64,000 nucleotides of DNA from G963422445 sp963422445 (GTDB lineage: Bacteria; Pseudomonadota; Alphaproteobacteria; Thalassobaculales; Thalassobaculaceae), in assembly GCA_963422445.2 (NCBI GenBank), contig OY729512.2:2170001-2234000 (forward strand). Reading direction: 5' to 3'. Shown piece by piece: positions 26,870-37,408 of the stretch; the stretch's first letter is position 1, and each line of letters begins with the position of its first letter. The notes under the pieces were generated by a model. It saw only the letters and a program-made list of their open reading frames with translations. It had not been told where the DNA came from and did not search any database. The translations under genes were made by a program, and so were the position numbers.

Positions 26870-27222
26870 AGATGGCCGAGGGGATCGCGAAACCTGAAAG
26901 TCGTGCAGACCTCGCGGACGAACGCCATGCGCCCCGGAACGGTCCCGGGCGCCGGCAATGCCGCCAATGTGCGCCGCCCCGCTTCCGGGAACAGCCGTGC
27001 GGCGGATCAGATTTGTGCGTTCATGACCCCATTATAGTGGGCACGGAATTTCAAGTTCAGAGAAAAAAAGGAAATTATATACCTAACTTGACGAGAGGTC
27101 TCACCGTTCACCACAACGTCTTTTCTGCTTGCAAAATGATCGCTACGGTGCGTTTTCCCGGCCACCGGCACGGGGTAGCAGGCCCATTGCGACCAATTCG
27201 CGTGCGGGTCTGCCATTGTCTA
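26870..27222. other. Spacer between the two opposed IS5 halves
   Basis: 353 bases of non-IS5 sequence with no recognised gene. It includes AT-rich DNA (about 27055-27090) resembling the left flank of the split element. Confidence 0.5.
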
Positions 27223-27427
27223 GGGCGTGTTGACACTAACGCAGTGCCTCGACGATGAGCGCGAAGGTGATGAAGCCGAGGAAGATGACGTCGAGCTTGT
27301 CGTAGCGTGTGAAGATGCGCCGGAAGCCCTTGAGCCGTCGGAACAGCCGCTCCACCTCATTGCGGCGTTTGTACAACTGCCGGTCGTACGTATGCACGGT
27401 CCATCAGCAGGGACCGGGGTGTCTGGC
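27223..27427 (-). mobile_element. IS5-family element, 3' half in inverted orientation (split copy)
   Basis: It begins with the other terminal repeat GGGCGTGTTGACACTAA and encodes on the minus strand the transposase C-terminus (RRNEVERLFRRLKGFRRIFT and IFLGFITFALIVEALR), as in the copy at 62544. Similarity ends at about 27427 in the same small region where the 5' half ends. Together the two pieces account for about one full element. Confidence 0.85.
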
Positions 27428-27429
27428 GA

Positions 27430-29104
27430 CGTTTCGCGATCTTGCGCATGTGGGCGTTCTGGCGTTGCCGCCGACCCGGGGCCCAGCGCCGGTGTTGACC
27501 GTGCTGTCCGGGATCTGGCAGCTGCGGTTCCGCCGCCGGTCGGGATTCCGGACCGCGTCGACCCTGTCGAGGGTCCGGTCGTGACGCTGGCCGAGACCGA
27601 CACGGCGCGTCGGCGGCTGGGTACGATGCTGGACGCCGAGCATCCGCTGGGGGCCGGTCTGCATGTCGGGCGGCCGCTGCGTTATCCAGTCGGCTCGGAT
27701 CCCGGTTGGCTCGGCGGTTGCGTGGTTGCAACCCCGGCCCTGGTCCTGAAGCCGCGCGACCGGTGGATCGGCCGGGATGCGGCCAGCCGGAAGGCCCATC
27801 TCGACCGGGTGGTCGGACTGGCACGGTTTCTCATCCGTCCCGGTCTGGCCTGCCGAAATCTGGCCTCGATGGTGCTCGGCCTGTGTCTCGACCGCCTGGC
27901 CGACGACTATGCGGCTCGCTATGGCGTTGCCCCGCTGCCGGTCGAGACCTTTGTCGGTCCGGCGCATGGCGGGATCAGCCTGCGGGCGACGAACCGGATC
28001 CATGTCGGCATGACGGCCGGGCGCGGGCAGCGCTCCGCCGCGGGGCGCAAGTACCGGCGAAGGGGATCCGGATGTATCCGCTGGTGCGCGACTGGCGGCG
28101 ACGCTTGGGGGTGGCCGGGCCGGCCGTGTCGCTGCCGCCCCACCGGCCTGGCGGCTGCCGCCGGGCGAGGGGCTTGACAGGGACCATTGGGCGCAGACTG
28201 AATTCGGTGGGGTGCCGGTCGGCAAGGCGGCGCTGGCCAGGCGACGGCGCCGATGAAGACAATCTTTACGGCCGCTTGCGGCGATGCGGCGGCGGTGCAG
28301 GGGTCTTGTCGGGTGATCGACCGTCCCGACGACCCGGCGCTGACATCGGAGGCCATGCTGGCGCCGCACCGGGCACGGACGCCATGCCGCATGCGGGCAC
28401 AGTCGACGGTTTTGGCGATCCAGGACGGCAGCGACTTGAATTTCGCCACACACCGGGCCTGCAAGGGTCTCGGCGTGATCGCGAAAACCAAGGGGTTTGC
28501 CGGGACGCTGGGCCTGCACAGGCCTACGACCTTTGCGGTCAACGCCGACGGCGTGCCGCTGGGCCTTCCGCGCATCGCGTTCGAGGCGCCAGGCGGTCAG
28601 GCGGACACGGACAAGCCGACAGCGGACAAGAAGACGCAGCGCTGGCGCATCGAGGAGTATCACAGGATCCTGACATCCGGCTGCGATGTCGAGAAGATCG
28701 CCCGGACCACCCCCGAACGGGTCAAGCGCGCCGTGACCATCAACGCCGTCATCGCCTGGCGGCTCGCGACCCTGACCCTGCTCGGACGCGAGACCCCGGA
28801 ACGGCCGGCCGCAACCATGCTGTCCGAAACCGAAATCAACCTGCTGCACGACGATGCCATAAGCCACAACCCCGTCGCGGCGGACCGGGCCGAACACACG
28901 CCCCTGTCCCTCGGCAGCGCGATCATGCTGATTGCAAGGCTCGGGGGATATCTCAACCGCAAGGCCGACGCCCCGCCTGGCCATCAGATCGTCCGGGAAG
29001 GGTATACCCGCCTCGCCATCGGAACACGGACGATGGAGCGGTTCATGGACAATGGCCCCAAAAGTCCGTTCTACAAGCAATACGCCCAGAGAGAAAATGA
29101 CTGA
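27430..29104 (+). pseudogene. IS4-type transposase with an N-terminal DUF4338 (DruA-like) domain, decayed
   Basis: The first frame (to about 28,010) gives a DUF4338 domain: LDAEHPLGAGLHVGRPLRY, ALVLKPRDRWIGRDAASRK, FLIRPGLACRNLASMVLGLC and VETFVGPAHGGISLRATNRI. A shift then gives KGIRMYPLVRDWRRRLGV. From about 28,250 the IS4/Tn5-type catalytic core follows, with TVLAIQDGSDLNFATHRACK and RWRIEEYHRILTSGCDVEKI, ending at 29104. The middle of the core, between FEAPGG and the RWRIEEYHR segment, is too short, so an internal deletion is present as well as two frameshifts. DUF4338 is related to DruA of the Druantia defence system but is also common in transposases such as this. Confidence 0.75.
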
Positions 29105-29499
29105 TGGGCAGGCCGCGGGCGGTGCAACCGTCTTCTTTCAAGGTGACGTCCCGGAGAGGGTAATGGTGTTCGACCAGCCGGGGACCGCGGGCCCAGGCGA
29201 GCCGGTCTTGCGGTGTTGCACGGCTGGCGCCGACGGCGGTCATGCCGAAGGCGGACCCGGTGGATTCGTCTTCCCCAAGTTGGCAGTTTTTTTCCACTGC
29301 CCGTGCCTGATCGGGGAATGTTTGCGGCCTGAGAACAGCACATATTTGGCTTTTTCATCGCCTGAACTCCTATATGATGGATGTGGGCACCCGGAACTCT
29401 TTTGTGGGGCCAGGACTTTGTCGTTGCGTCGATATCCCCTTTGCCAGGCGCGCCGGCGCGCGTGTCTGGGCAACACATCGCCAACCCTTCGCCCGCGCC
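29105..29499. other. Junction between the IS4-type and IS1634-type pseudogenes
   Basis: About 395 bases with no intact gene; probably IS end sequence. An oligo-T run and GC stretches near 29285-29310 could be terminator-like. The IS1634 N-terminus starts at the right edge. Confidence 0.35.
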
Positions 29500-31160
29500 C
29501 TGTACATCAAGGCCCCCAGGACCCACACGACAAGGACGGCAAGCCCGTCCGAAGCCACCGGCTGATGCTCTCCCAGCGCGTCGGCGACAGGGTGCGCCAC
29601 AGGACGCTGCTCCACGGCTTCCCGCCGCTGCTCGAAGCTGCGCCGGACGTGCAGGCCGAGCCGAGGACATCGTCGCCAGGCTCAGGGCCAGGGGGCCGCA
29701 GCGAACCGGTGCAGGAAGAGGCGCGCCAGCCCGACATCGCCACCGTCGCCTTCGATACCCTGGAGCACGAGAGACCCCCCGCGCAAGGTCGGCTGCGAGC
29801 GCCTGTGCCTCAAGGCCCTCGGCGATCCCGGCTTCGCCGAAATCCTCCACGACCGGGGCATCAAGGGCCGCGAAGGGCGCATCGCGCGCGTTGATCGTCG
29901 CCAGGATGGTCCATCCCGCCAGCGCGCGCGAGACCAGCCGCTGGCTGCACCGGGACAGTACGACCGCCGCGCTTCTTCCGCTGGACGGCGACCGCAAGGC
30001 GCTGCGGCGCAAGACGCTTGAGCGCATCGGCGCCCTTCTCTGGCGTCACCGGGCCGCCATCCAGCGGGATCTGTTCAACCGTGAGCGCGCGCTGCTCGAC
30101 ATCCCCGACACCATCGTCTTCTACGATCTCACCAACCTTCACGACCACGGCCACACGCACGGAGAGCTCCTCCGCTTCGGGCACTCCAGGCAGAAGCGCG
30201 ACGCTTGTCCCCTGATCACGCTGGCGCCGGCTTCCCGCGCAGGTGCGAGATCCGGCCGGGCACCGCGCCGAAGCCTACGCTGGTCATGGACGCGGGCATC
30301 GCCAGCGAGGAGAACATCCTGTGGCTGGGCGAGCGGGGCTATGACTGGATCGCCCTCGGCCGGGGCGGCGAGGTCTTGCTGATCACCAGCGCGCATCACG
30401 AGCGGCGCGCTTGGCGCCGCGCCGCCGAGAATGGCGCGGTGCGGCTCTCTGTCGTCAGTGAGGGCAAGAAGAAGGCCGGGACCTCGTCTTGGGCCTGACG
30501 CGGACCCGCTTCGATGCGGCGCTGGAAAGGCTCCGCAGTGGCCTCCCGGTCAAGGGCCGTCTCAAGCGCTACGACAGGGTGCTGGAGAGCATAGGACGCC
30601 TCAAGCAGCGCTTCCCTGCGGGTCGCCAGGCCCTAGGAGATCACGGTCGAGACGGCGGACACCGGCGCCAACCCGTCTGCCGTGCGCTTCAAGCGCAGGC
30701 CGCAATACGACGAGGCCGTGAGGGCGCCGGCGCCGATAGGCTGCGCACCAGCCACGTCGACCGGGATATCGAGACGGTCCTGCGGACCGACTGGCGTATC
30801 ACCGACATCGAGGCCCCCTTCCGCAGCCTGAAATCCGAGCTCGGCCTTCGCCCGATCTGGCACCAGCGCGACCGTCGCATCGCGGCCCACCTGCGGATTG
30901 CCGTGCTGGCCTGTCACGCCGTGCATCTGATCCGTACCCGGCTCGCCGCGCGGGACATCCACAAGTGCGGGGCATCGGTCCGCGACGGTCCTGCGGAGCT
31001 GGGTGCGGATCACCACGCGCCTGCGCCAGACCGACGCCACGTTGATCGTCAACCGCCAGGACACGCGCCCGGCCGCCGAGGGTGCCGAAATCTCCTCGGC
31101 AGCGGCTGTGGACCCCGCCATCCACCGCAGGAAGGCCCATCTGACGAGCTGACAGAAGCC
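29500..31160 (+). pseudogene. IS1634-family transposase, multiply frameshifted
   Basis: Pieces in different frames match an IS1634 transposase in order. The N-terminus (YIKAPRTHDKDGKPVRSHRL, then LSQRVGDRVRHRTLL) lies near 29500-29620. ALLDIPDTIVFYDLTNLHDHG lies near 30100-30160, VMDAGIASEENILWLGERGY near 30283-30340, and DIEAPFRSLKSELGLRPIWH near 30805-30870, followed by the helical C-terminus. At least four frame changes occur (for example near 29690, 30200, 30490 and 30650). It resembles the better-preserved copy at 60631-62543 but is clearly divergent from it. Confidence 0.8.
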
Positions 31161-31214
31161 AACAAAATGTCGGGCCATGTTGAAATCGGTCGAGAAAAAT
31201 ATCACCCATATCAA

Positions 31215-32600
31215 AGCGATAAAGGACAGCAGAACAAAAAAATGCTAACCTGGGCTTCGGTTGTCTTGTCCATGCTGTGACGGGTCACCCGGACGATCTG
31301 TTTCACATGCGGATAATCGATCATTGCTTGTGGCGGCATGAAGACCGCAATGCTGCGCTGTTCGATGCGCCCGTGCGCGAGGGTGACCTCGTCCTGGCAA
31401 TGCCCCGCGTCGCCTCGGTCTGCCACTCGCATGTTGTCAGCGTGGTCCAGGTTTCGGGCACATTGCGCTTGATCGTGAACAGATCGTCGACCTTGTGTGT
31501 CCCGACGATGATCCGGGCGGTATCGCGGGTGATATGGAGGGCATCGAGGGTGATGACGCGGCCGGCGATCGGGAGGGGTTCGAGGACTACCCGGACGGCT
31601 GCGATGTCACTGCCATGCTCGACCAAGGTCACGGTTTCATGATGATCCTCGCTGTTGCGATTGGCGCCGCGGATGCGTTTGCCGTCGACGGCAATGGCTT
31701 GTGCGATGGGCAGACGCGGTTGCCCATGACGTTGAAGCACCGCTTGCCTCTGCTCCGGGTCGAGGGTCTGCATGACCCGATGCAGGGTCGATCCGAAGAC
31801 CGGCTCATGGCGACCGGTGACCGTGTTCTTCCAGCTGCCGATGGCCGCAAGGTCGGTCTAACCGAGGTTGACCGCGAATTCGGCCGCGACCACCGGGCCC
31901 GTATGACCCATAAGACGAGATAGCAGACCCACCGACAGCACGGAGGCCATGCAGGGCTTACGCCCCTGGCTGCGCCGGACATCGTCAACCTGCGCGACGT
32001 TTGCGTCAATCGACGGCAACGGCCCGACGCTCCGGTTCGAGATCCCGGCTTTCAGCTCCCACGCCGCCAGAAGCGCGTCGGTCGCGCGCAACCGGCGACA
32101 GGCACCGCGCCGTAACTGCAGACCATGACGCTGCCTGGGGTTGCCATGCGATCCAGTATAGCGGCCGTTGCTGCGCGCACAGCCCTTGCTGGCGCCTGGA
32201 AGGCGCCAGTTCGCCGCCACGTACAGGGTTCCCGAGAACGACTTCGGATCCACAAACGTTCCGCCGGCAACAGGGGATGGCCATACGCCGCCTGCCAGTC
32301 CGCACTCAGGCGCTCCGTCATCCGCGCCAGTGCAAAACGGGCCAGATCGGGAAATACGCCCGGTTTGCCGGGCACGAGAAACCGGGTGTTGTTGCCGATC
32401 AGATGAAGACGCTGGATCTGCTCCGCCGGAGCCCGACCGATGCACCGGTCCCGCGGCGCACAGTTGAAGGCAGCGGTCTGCCAGCCGACGACCGCGACCC
32501 ATTGACCGCGCTACAAGACCACATGGCGCAAACCGCGACCGGCAAAGCCCTTGAACCCAGGATAATGACAGGCTGTGACCACAGTATCCCGACCCACCCG
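31215..32600 (-). pseudogene. ISAs1-type transposase with an N-terminal DUF4338 (DruA-like) domain, decayed
   Basis: Read from right to left. A DUF4338 region (LGFKGFAGRG, IGNNTRFLVPGKPGVFPDL, RLSADWQAAYGHPLL and FVDPKSFSGTLYVAANWRL, about 32600-32150) changes frame repeatedly. An ISAs1 core follows, with QAIAVDGKRIRGANRNSEDH (first catalytic Asp), TLVEHGSDIAAVRVVLEPLP, VITLDALHITRDTARIIVGT (second Asp) and HGRIEQRSIAVFMPPQAMID near 31,330. Several frameshifts make it inactive. It abuts the IS1634 remnant and is the second DUF4338-transposase fusion within 5 kb, but with an unrelated catalytic core. Confidence 0.72.
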
Positions 32601-32884
32601 CTCGTCAGGACGAGCCAGACGAACCTCGATATTCGAGAGATCGAAACCGATCGGTTGCGGCTTGAAAAATCCGATGTTTCAAAATCATGCCGGCCGCGGT
32701 CGCAAATCTGAACATACAAAGCCAGTAAAAAATCCTCACAACTGGAAAAATGGCAAATGATCGTCGTGAGGGCAATACCGCTAGCTTGATTGTTATCGAG
32801 ACATCCACCACCATGGCAACCTGGCGGAAATTACGGGCATCGCAGTAAAGTTCGCAATCGAGATACGAGGTCTGGAGGCAATTG

Positions 32885-33793
32885 ATGCTGTCACTACCCA
32901 ACCATGTCACAGTGGTTGAAGTCGGCCCCCGGGACGGTCTTCAATCGCTCGGGCGCTGGGTCGATACCGACAAGAAAGTCGCCATGATCAATCGTCTCAG
33001 TGCAGCCGAATTTCCGGTTATCGAGGTGACCAGCTTCGCACACCCCGAATTCGTGCGGATGCTGAACGACGCCGAAGACGTGGTCTCCCGCATCGAACGC
33101 CGTCCGGGAACGATCTATCGCGCCTTGGTGCCGAACAAGCGCGGCGCCCTGCGCGCGATCGAAACCGACATTGACGAGGTTCTCGGGCTGATGACCGTGA
33201 GCACCAGCTATCTTTCGCGCAACCAGAACATGACTCTGGATGGCGTGATCGATGCAGGCGGCGCCTGCTTTTCCGTCGCCGACAAGGCCGGGCGGGATTT
33301 CATCATGGCCCTTGGCATGGCGTTCTATTGCCCTTATGAGGGCGTGATCCCACCGGAAAACACCCTCGATTGCGTCGCTCGCCTGCGGAACCAGGGAATC
33401 CGGCGATTTTATCTGGCAGCGAGCACCGGCATGGAAGAACCGCGGCGGGTCAATACGCTCTTCCGCATGGCGCTCGACAGGTTTTCCGATTGCAGTTTTG
33501 GTCTTCATGTCCATGAGCGACGCGGCTGGGCAACAGCCAATATGATTGCTGCCCTCGACGCCGGCGTAACGATGGTCGAGGGATCGATCTGCGGTATTGG
33601 CGGCGGCATCGCCTTCCCTGGCGATTACGGTTCCGTCGGAAACGTGCCGACCGAGGATATCGTGAGTTTTCTTGACGCAATGAATGTCCAAACCGGATTG
33701 GCGCCAACCGATGTCGTGGCCGCTGCCAGGGAGATTGGCAAAATGATCGACGTGCCGGTGGCTAGCAGGGCTGGTGGAAGTCTCGATAGATGA
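32885..33793 (+). CDS. Hydroxymethylglutaryl-CoA lyase-like protein
   Basis: The 302-residue TIM-barrel lyase has VVEVGPRDGLQ near residue 10 (catalytic Arg-Asp), an EVTSFAHPEFVRML strand, and the metal site LHVHERRGWATANM near residue 200. The family loop that normally reads GLGGCPYA, with the catalytic cysteine, here reads CGIGGGIAFPGDYGSVGN, so that cysteine is a glycine. The protein may therefore cleave a different acyl-CoA. The ATG at 32885 is six bases after GGAGG; the TTG one codon earlier is less likely. It is alone, flanked by transposon and ankyrin remnants, but may once have belonged with the acyl-CoA operon at 37.4 kb. Confidence 0.85.
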   Translation: MLSLPNHVTVVEVGPRDGLQSLGRWVDTDKKVAMINRLSAAEFPVIEVTSFAHPEFVRMLNDAEDVVSRIERRPGTIYRALVPNKRGALRAIETDIDEVLGLMTVSTSYLSRNQNMTLDGVIDAGGACFSVADKAGRDFIMALGMAFYCPYEGVIPPENTLDCVARLRNQGIRRFYLAASTGMEEPRRVNTLFRMALDRFSDCSFGLHVHERRGWATANMIAALDAGVTMVEGSICGIGGGIAFPGDYGSVGNVPTEDIVSFLDAMNVQTGLAPTDVVAAAREIGKMIDVPVASRAGGSLDR

Positions 33794-34426
33794 AGGATCT
33801 TGCCAAACCGTTTGTCGGACACGAGAATGCGGCGCTATGTTCAAAGCCAACTATTCTGGGCCAATTGAAATTGGGCTTCGGTCAGTGTTGATGCGGGTCC
33901 GGAACTTCTGTGATTGGTGAAACAATTCAGAAGCGCTATCCATACACCGAATGTGTAAACAGAGAAATGAAAAGGATGATCAAGACGACCTAGCGCAAAT
34001 CTGTAAATCTTTGACTGAAAGAAATCGAAATACCCTATTGTGTTGAAGCATTAGGTCACAGTGGTGGAATCTTCGTCTTGGCGTTCAGGAGATTTTCAAA
34101 AAATCGTCTCCCAAGTTCCGGGGCGTTTTCCTTGATATAAAGCATCACCGACGACCCACACTCGGTGCACGCTAATACGACTTTGCGATCTGCAAAGAGC
34201 AACTGGTGCCGAACCGACCAAAAGACAGGAAGTAAGTTGCCTGACGATTGGAAAGGCTACATACCACTCGACGTTGACTTATTCTGCCATCATAAGACAG
34301 AGCGAAGGACTTTCGTTCCTATACAACGTCAGCAGTAGACCCAATTCTGGGTAGCAAGCACAGATCAGTCGGAATTTCTGGCCCGAACTATGCATCTATC
34401 TGGGTATCAGACAACTTGTTCAGGCT
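33794..34426. other. AT-richer intergenic region with a small minus-strand remnant
   Basis: No intact gene in 633 bases. On the minus strand an open stretch (about 34254 down to TGA at 34056-34058) reads LPVFWSVRHQLLFADRK and CTECGSSVMLYIKENAPEL, with a CxxC pair and a protein-like composition but no start codon. Base composition here and to about 35,390 is visibly lower in GC than the surrounding catabolic genes. Confidence 0.4.
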
Positions 34427-35000
34427 CTATCTGAAAAAAAATCCAGAGAATCCGAAACACCCTGCGAACACTGATCTGGAATTCGGTAACTCTTCATTAC
34501 CGTACAACAGCGTGGCCATATCGTCATATCCCATCCTTACCGCATTATCCAGGGGCGTGTTTACGGTATTATTTTCCAACGTATTTACATCGGTACCATG
34601 CTCGAGAAGAAGCTCCGCGACATCTACTGGATTCATAGTTTCCACTGCGTGCAGCAGTGCAATGCCGCCGCCGTTCCGTTCATGGGCATCGACACCGTGC
34701 GCGAGAAACAGTTCCAATACCTCCGCCTAATTTCTGGTCGCCGCTACATGGAGCAATGTCCTGTCTTCGGCGTCCCGCACCTGGGTATCGGCATCGTACG
34801 CAAGCAGAAGCTACGCTACCTCCACCGCATTCCGATATACCGCCTAGTGCAGCAGGGTCTGATCAATATTTTCCCGAGATTCCGCGATTTCCAAATAATC
34901 TGAGCTCTCACCCACCAACAACTGCCTTATTGCATCCTCTAAATCCGTTATCTCCGACGACTGCGGATCGAGCAGAATCAAGCATTTTCAGCCCCTCCAT
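34427..35000 (-). pseudogene. Ankyrin-repeat protein, decayed
   Basis: The minus strand encodes successive ankyrin repeats: TLLH-AVYRNAVEVA-LLLAY, DAEDRTLLHVAATRN-AEVLE, LFLAHGVDAHERNGGGIALL and HAVETMNPVDVAELLLEHGT, with a final LDNAVRMGYDDMATLL. The dashes are in-frame TAG codons at 34844-34846, 34811-34813 and 34727-34729; more stops lie upstream near 34,990. The last two and a half repeats form an open 96-codon frame to 34427. Ankyrin repeats mediate protein contacts. The intact ancestor could have been an effector or regulator, but no partner domain survives. Confidence 0.7.
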
Positions 35001-35386
35001 AGAGCAACATTTGAGACGGCGCTTCGCAAGAATTCCTCACCAATACCCTAAAGTTCTTACCGTACAAAGACTCACACATTTCTCTATATGAAACTTACCA
35101 GAAAAGTGATTCAGATACAGGAAAACTTGCAGAGCGTGATCGATAACATAGTGCCAAAACTGTGCGACGAGAGCGCGTTTTCACGCACTACAGGATACAG
35201 GTCAATCTTAATACCAGATGTTTTCAACATCGAAACCTGTGCTTCCACATTTTCTCGAACGAAGGAGCACCCACTGATCCGGTAGATACCCATACGGAAA
35301 GCAGTGACTGCGGGACGAAAATCTGGCTGTATTCGGAGACGAGAATTGTCCGAAGTGTGAACTACAATCGAAGGCGCTTCTCAGAA
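35001..35386. other. Low-GC region left of the IS1595 element
   Basis: 386 bases with no recognised gene. A 65-codon plus-strand ORF (35088-35285) has no visible family features. Confidence 0.4.
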
Positions 35387-35394
35387 TTGACCGA
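35387..35394. repeat. Left target-site duplication of IS1595 element
   Basis: TTGACCGA, repeated exactly at 36439-36446 on the other side of the element. An 8-bp duplication is the IS1595-family rule. Confidence 0.9.
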
Positions 35395-36438
35395 ACCGCT
35401 TATGCAGATGGTTCCGGTTCGATCAACATGCTGTAGGTAAGGGGTTGTGCATTGGTAGCGAGACGGAAGAGCGAGCGGAAAGCATCGTGGCGGGTTTTGC
35501 GGCGGTTGAAGCGAAAGACGACCTCATCGAGACAGGCCTGCAGATGCTTGCGGCGCAGCCCGTGGTAGACGCCTCGCGCCCATCCTTTGAGGTTGGAGAA
35601 GACTTGGTGGATCCACGGCAGGACGAGGTGAGCGGCGGTCTTCCCGACGACATGGACATTGTGGCGATCGGCGGGGACCGCAGCTTAGCCGGACCAGCCG
35701 TCGGTTTTCGCGATGGCGTCGGGATCGGCGGCGGTTCGACGAAGTATCCGAGGTCGGCGGCGCCGTAGGAGGAGATTTCGGCCAGCCGCAGGCGGCCTGG
35801 GATGTTTCCGTCCCCGAGTTCGATGGCGCCGACGATGCGCCTCTTGCCGTCGTGGCTGCGTCCTTGCCCTCCGGTGGGAGGATCGTCTTTGGTCCGGAAT
35901 GGAAGGCTGGCCTCGTCGATGTCCACCAGGCCCGACAACGGGTTACGCTCGGGCTCGACCATGCTGGCGCGCAGCTTGTGGGCGAGCAGCCAGGCGCTGC
36001 GGTAAGAGCCGATAGCGAGCTGTTTCCGGAGCTGCAGGGCAGAGATGCCGTTGGAGTGGGTCGCCATCAGGTCGGCGGCCCAGAACCAGACGGTGAGCGG
36101 CAGCTTGCTGGCGTGCAGGATCGTCCCGGCCGTCACCGAGGTCTGCCGGCGGCAGCCGGTGCACGCGAAGGTGTGTGCTTTTCTGCACAGCGCCCATCCC
36201 TTTTCATGGCCGCACCTGGGACAGACGAAGCCGTCCGGCCAGCGCATTTCGATCAGCCAGGCGGCGCAGGCGTCATCGTCCGGAAACATGTGCTGGAAAG
36301 CGAGGAGGCTGTCGGGGACCTGTTTCATGTGGTGGCTCCGTCGGCAGGAATGTATCGGGAGCATTCGACCCGCTCCCCCGCCCTAACCTCAACATCTGGT
36401 GGCAAACTCTCGCGACCGGAACCATGTGCATAAGCGGT
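35395..36438 (-). mobile_element. IS1595-family element with a broken transposase
   Basis: A 1044-bp element with 24-bp inverted ends beginning ACCGCTTATGCA (35395 onward, and complementary at 36415-36438; one mismatch) and 8-bp TTGACCGA duplications outside. The transposase runs on the minus strand from about 36328. It has LEAD zinc ribbon CPRCGHEKGW and CTGCRRQTSVTAG, SKLPLTVWFWAADLM, RSAWLLAHKLRASM and LVDIDEASLPF (catalytic Asp). It loses frame near 35,735 and has a TAA just after; the true frame otherwise continues through HLVLPWIHQVFSNLKGWARG to a TAA inside the left inverted repeat (35400-35402). Inactive unless complemented. Confidence 0.9.
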
Positions 36439-36446
36439 TTGACCGA
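36439..36446. repeat. Right target-site duplication of IS1595 element
   Basis: TTGACCGA, identical to 35387-35394. Confidence 0.9.
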
Positions 36447-37408
36447 ATAGACCCAAAGTCACCTGGAAAACATTGAAAAGCATGGAATGAGCAGTTCGAT
36501 TATAGCCAGAAAACTCGCCTTTGACGACGACACGATATGTAGATTGAGATGGATGGCGGCCGTTCCCTCCGAGGGCCATTGGCATGGTTTCCGCGACTGA
36601 TGCATGCAATCCCCAAATAGCGGATGAACTGCAGGATTGACTATCCCGGCAATGGCCTGCATCGGGACGACTTGGACGAAGACATCTCCATCGAAGGTCT
36701 GCTCTGACTGGGCGCGGGGATGAAACCCGCACGGGTTCCCAGGACGCCTGATCGTTGACTATCCCTGTCAATTTTCCCTTGGAAACGGGAATGCTTTCAG
36801 CTGCCAGGTTGATGTCCAGAGGACTGGCCAAAACCGCGTGTAGCCGAGAGCAGGGCTGTTCATTCGCACCGACCTCGCCGGCGCAGTACGGTCCGCTAGG
36901 CCAGTGCCTGGCCACAACCATGGCGCAGCAACACATACGCACCGAGAAAGCGGCTCGGTGTTGCCAAAACCAGCGACAGGCTCCCGCATTCTTGTTCGCG
37001 CAGACGCAGCGACATTTCCACGATCGAACCTGACTGGGCCGCCCGCAGCCGATGGTTTTGGACAACCATAGTATCCGCAGCATATCGTCAATGGTCTCGC
37101 ACCCCACGGAGCCACTTTCAGGAACATCCATTCACCACGATCAACGCGGCCTCCGATGTCGTGACGGCACCGGAACTCCGAAAGATTGACCCCTGCGCTC
37201 GTAGCACCACCCGGTGGAACCTCGTACCGGAAACCAGCCAACCATCGGCGATCGGCCCGCAGCGGCAACGATACAGATCGACATGTCGGCACGCACTCCG
37301 GGCATCAGGCCATCATCACCGATACGATCATGTCGAAGGCCGGATGCAGCCGCGCCGCTAATCGTGCATAAATGACACCGTCTGGGGCGGGAAATCTGGA
37401 GCAGTGAT
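36447..37408. other. Long gap before the acyl-CoA operon; no gene recognised
   Basis: About 960 bases. The minus strand has protein-like stretches in shifting frames (for example CEMSLRLREQECGSLSLVLA near 36,990 and RTVLRRRGRCE near 36,890), suggesting a badly decayed gene, possibly the former regulator of the operon. No family could be named. The operon promoter should lie in the last 100 bases. Confidence 0.35.

Noticed and set aside
27404..29080. A 558-codon minus-strand ORF opposite the IS4-type remnant
   Set aside because: The plus strand has recognisable DUF4338 and IS4 motifs in order; the minus frame has no family features.
27430..32600. An intact Druantia-type defence system, from the DruA-like domains
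   Set aside because: Both DUF4338 domains are joined to transposase cores and broken by frameshifts; no druE helicase or other Druantia genes are present.
34427..34850. Amber-codon recoding, suggested by TAGs in the ankyrin and zinc-ribbon genes
   Set aside because: TAG ends several intact genes here (for example at 41807 and 42667) and both recoded candidates also carry frameshifts or other stops, so ordinary decay is simpler.
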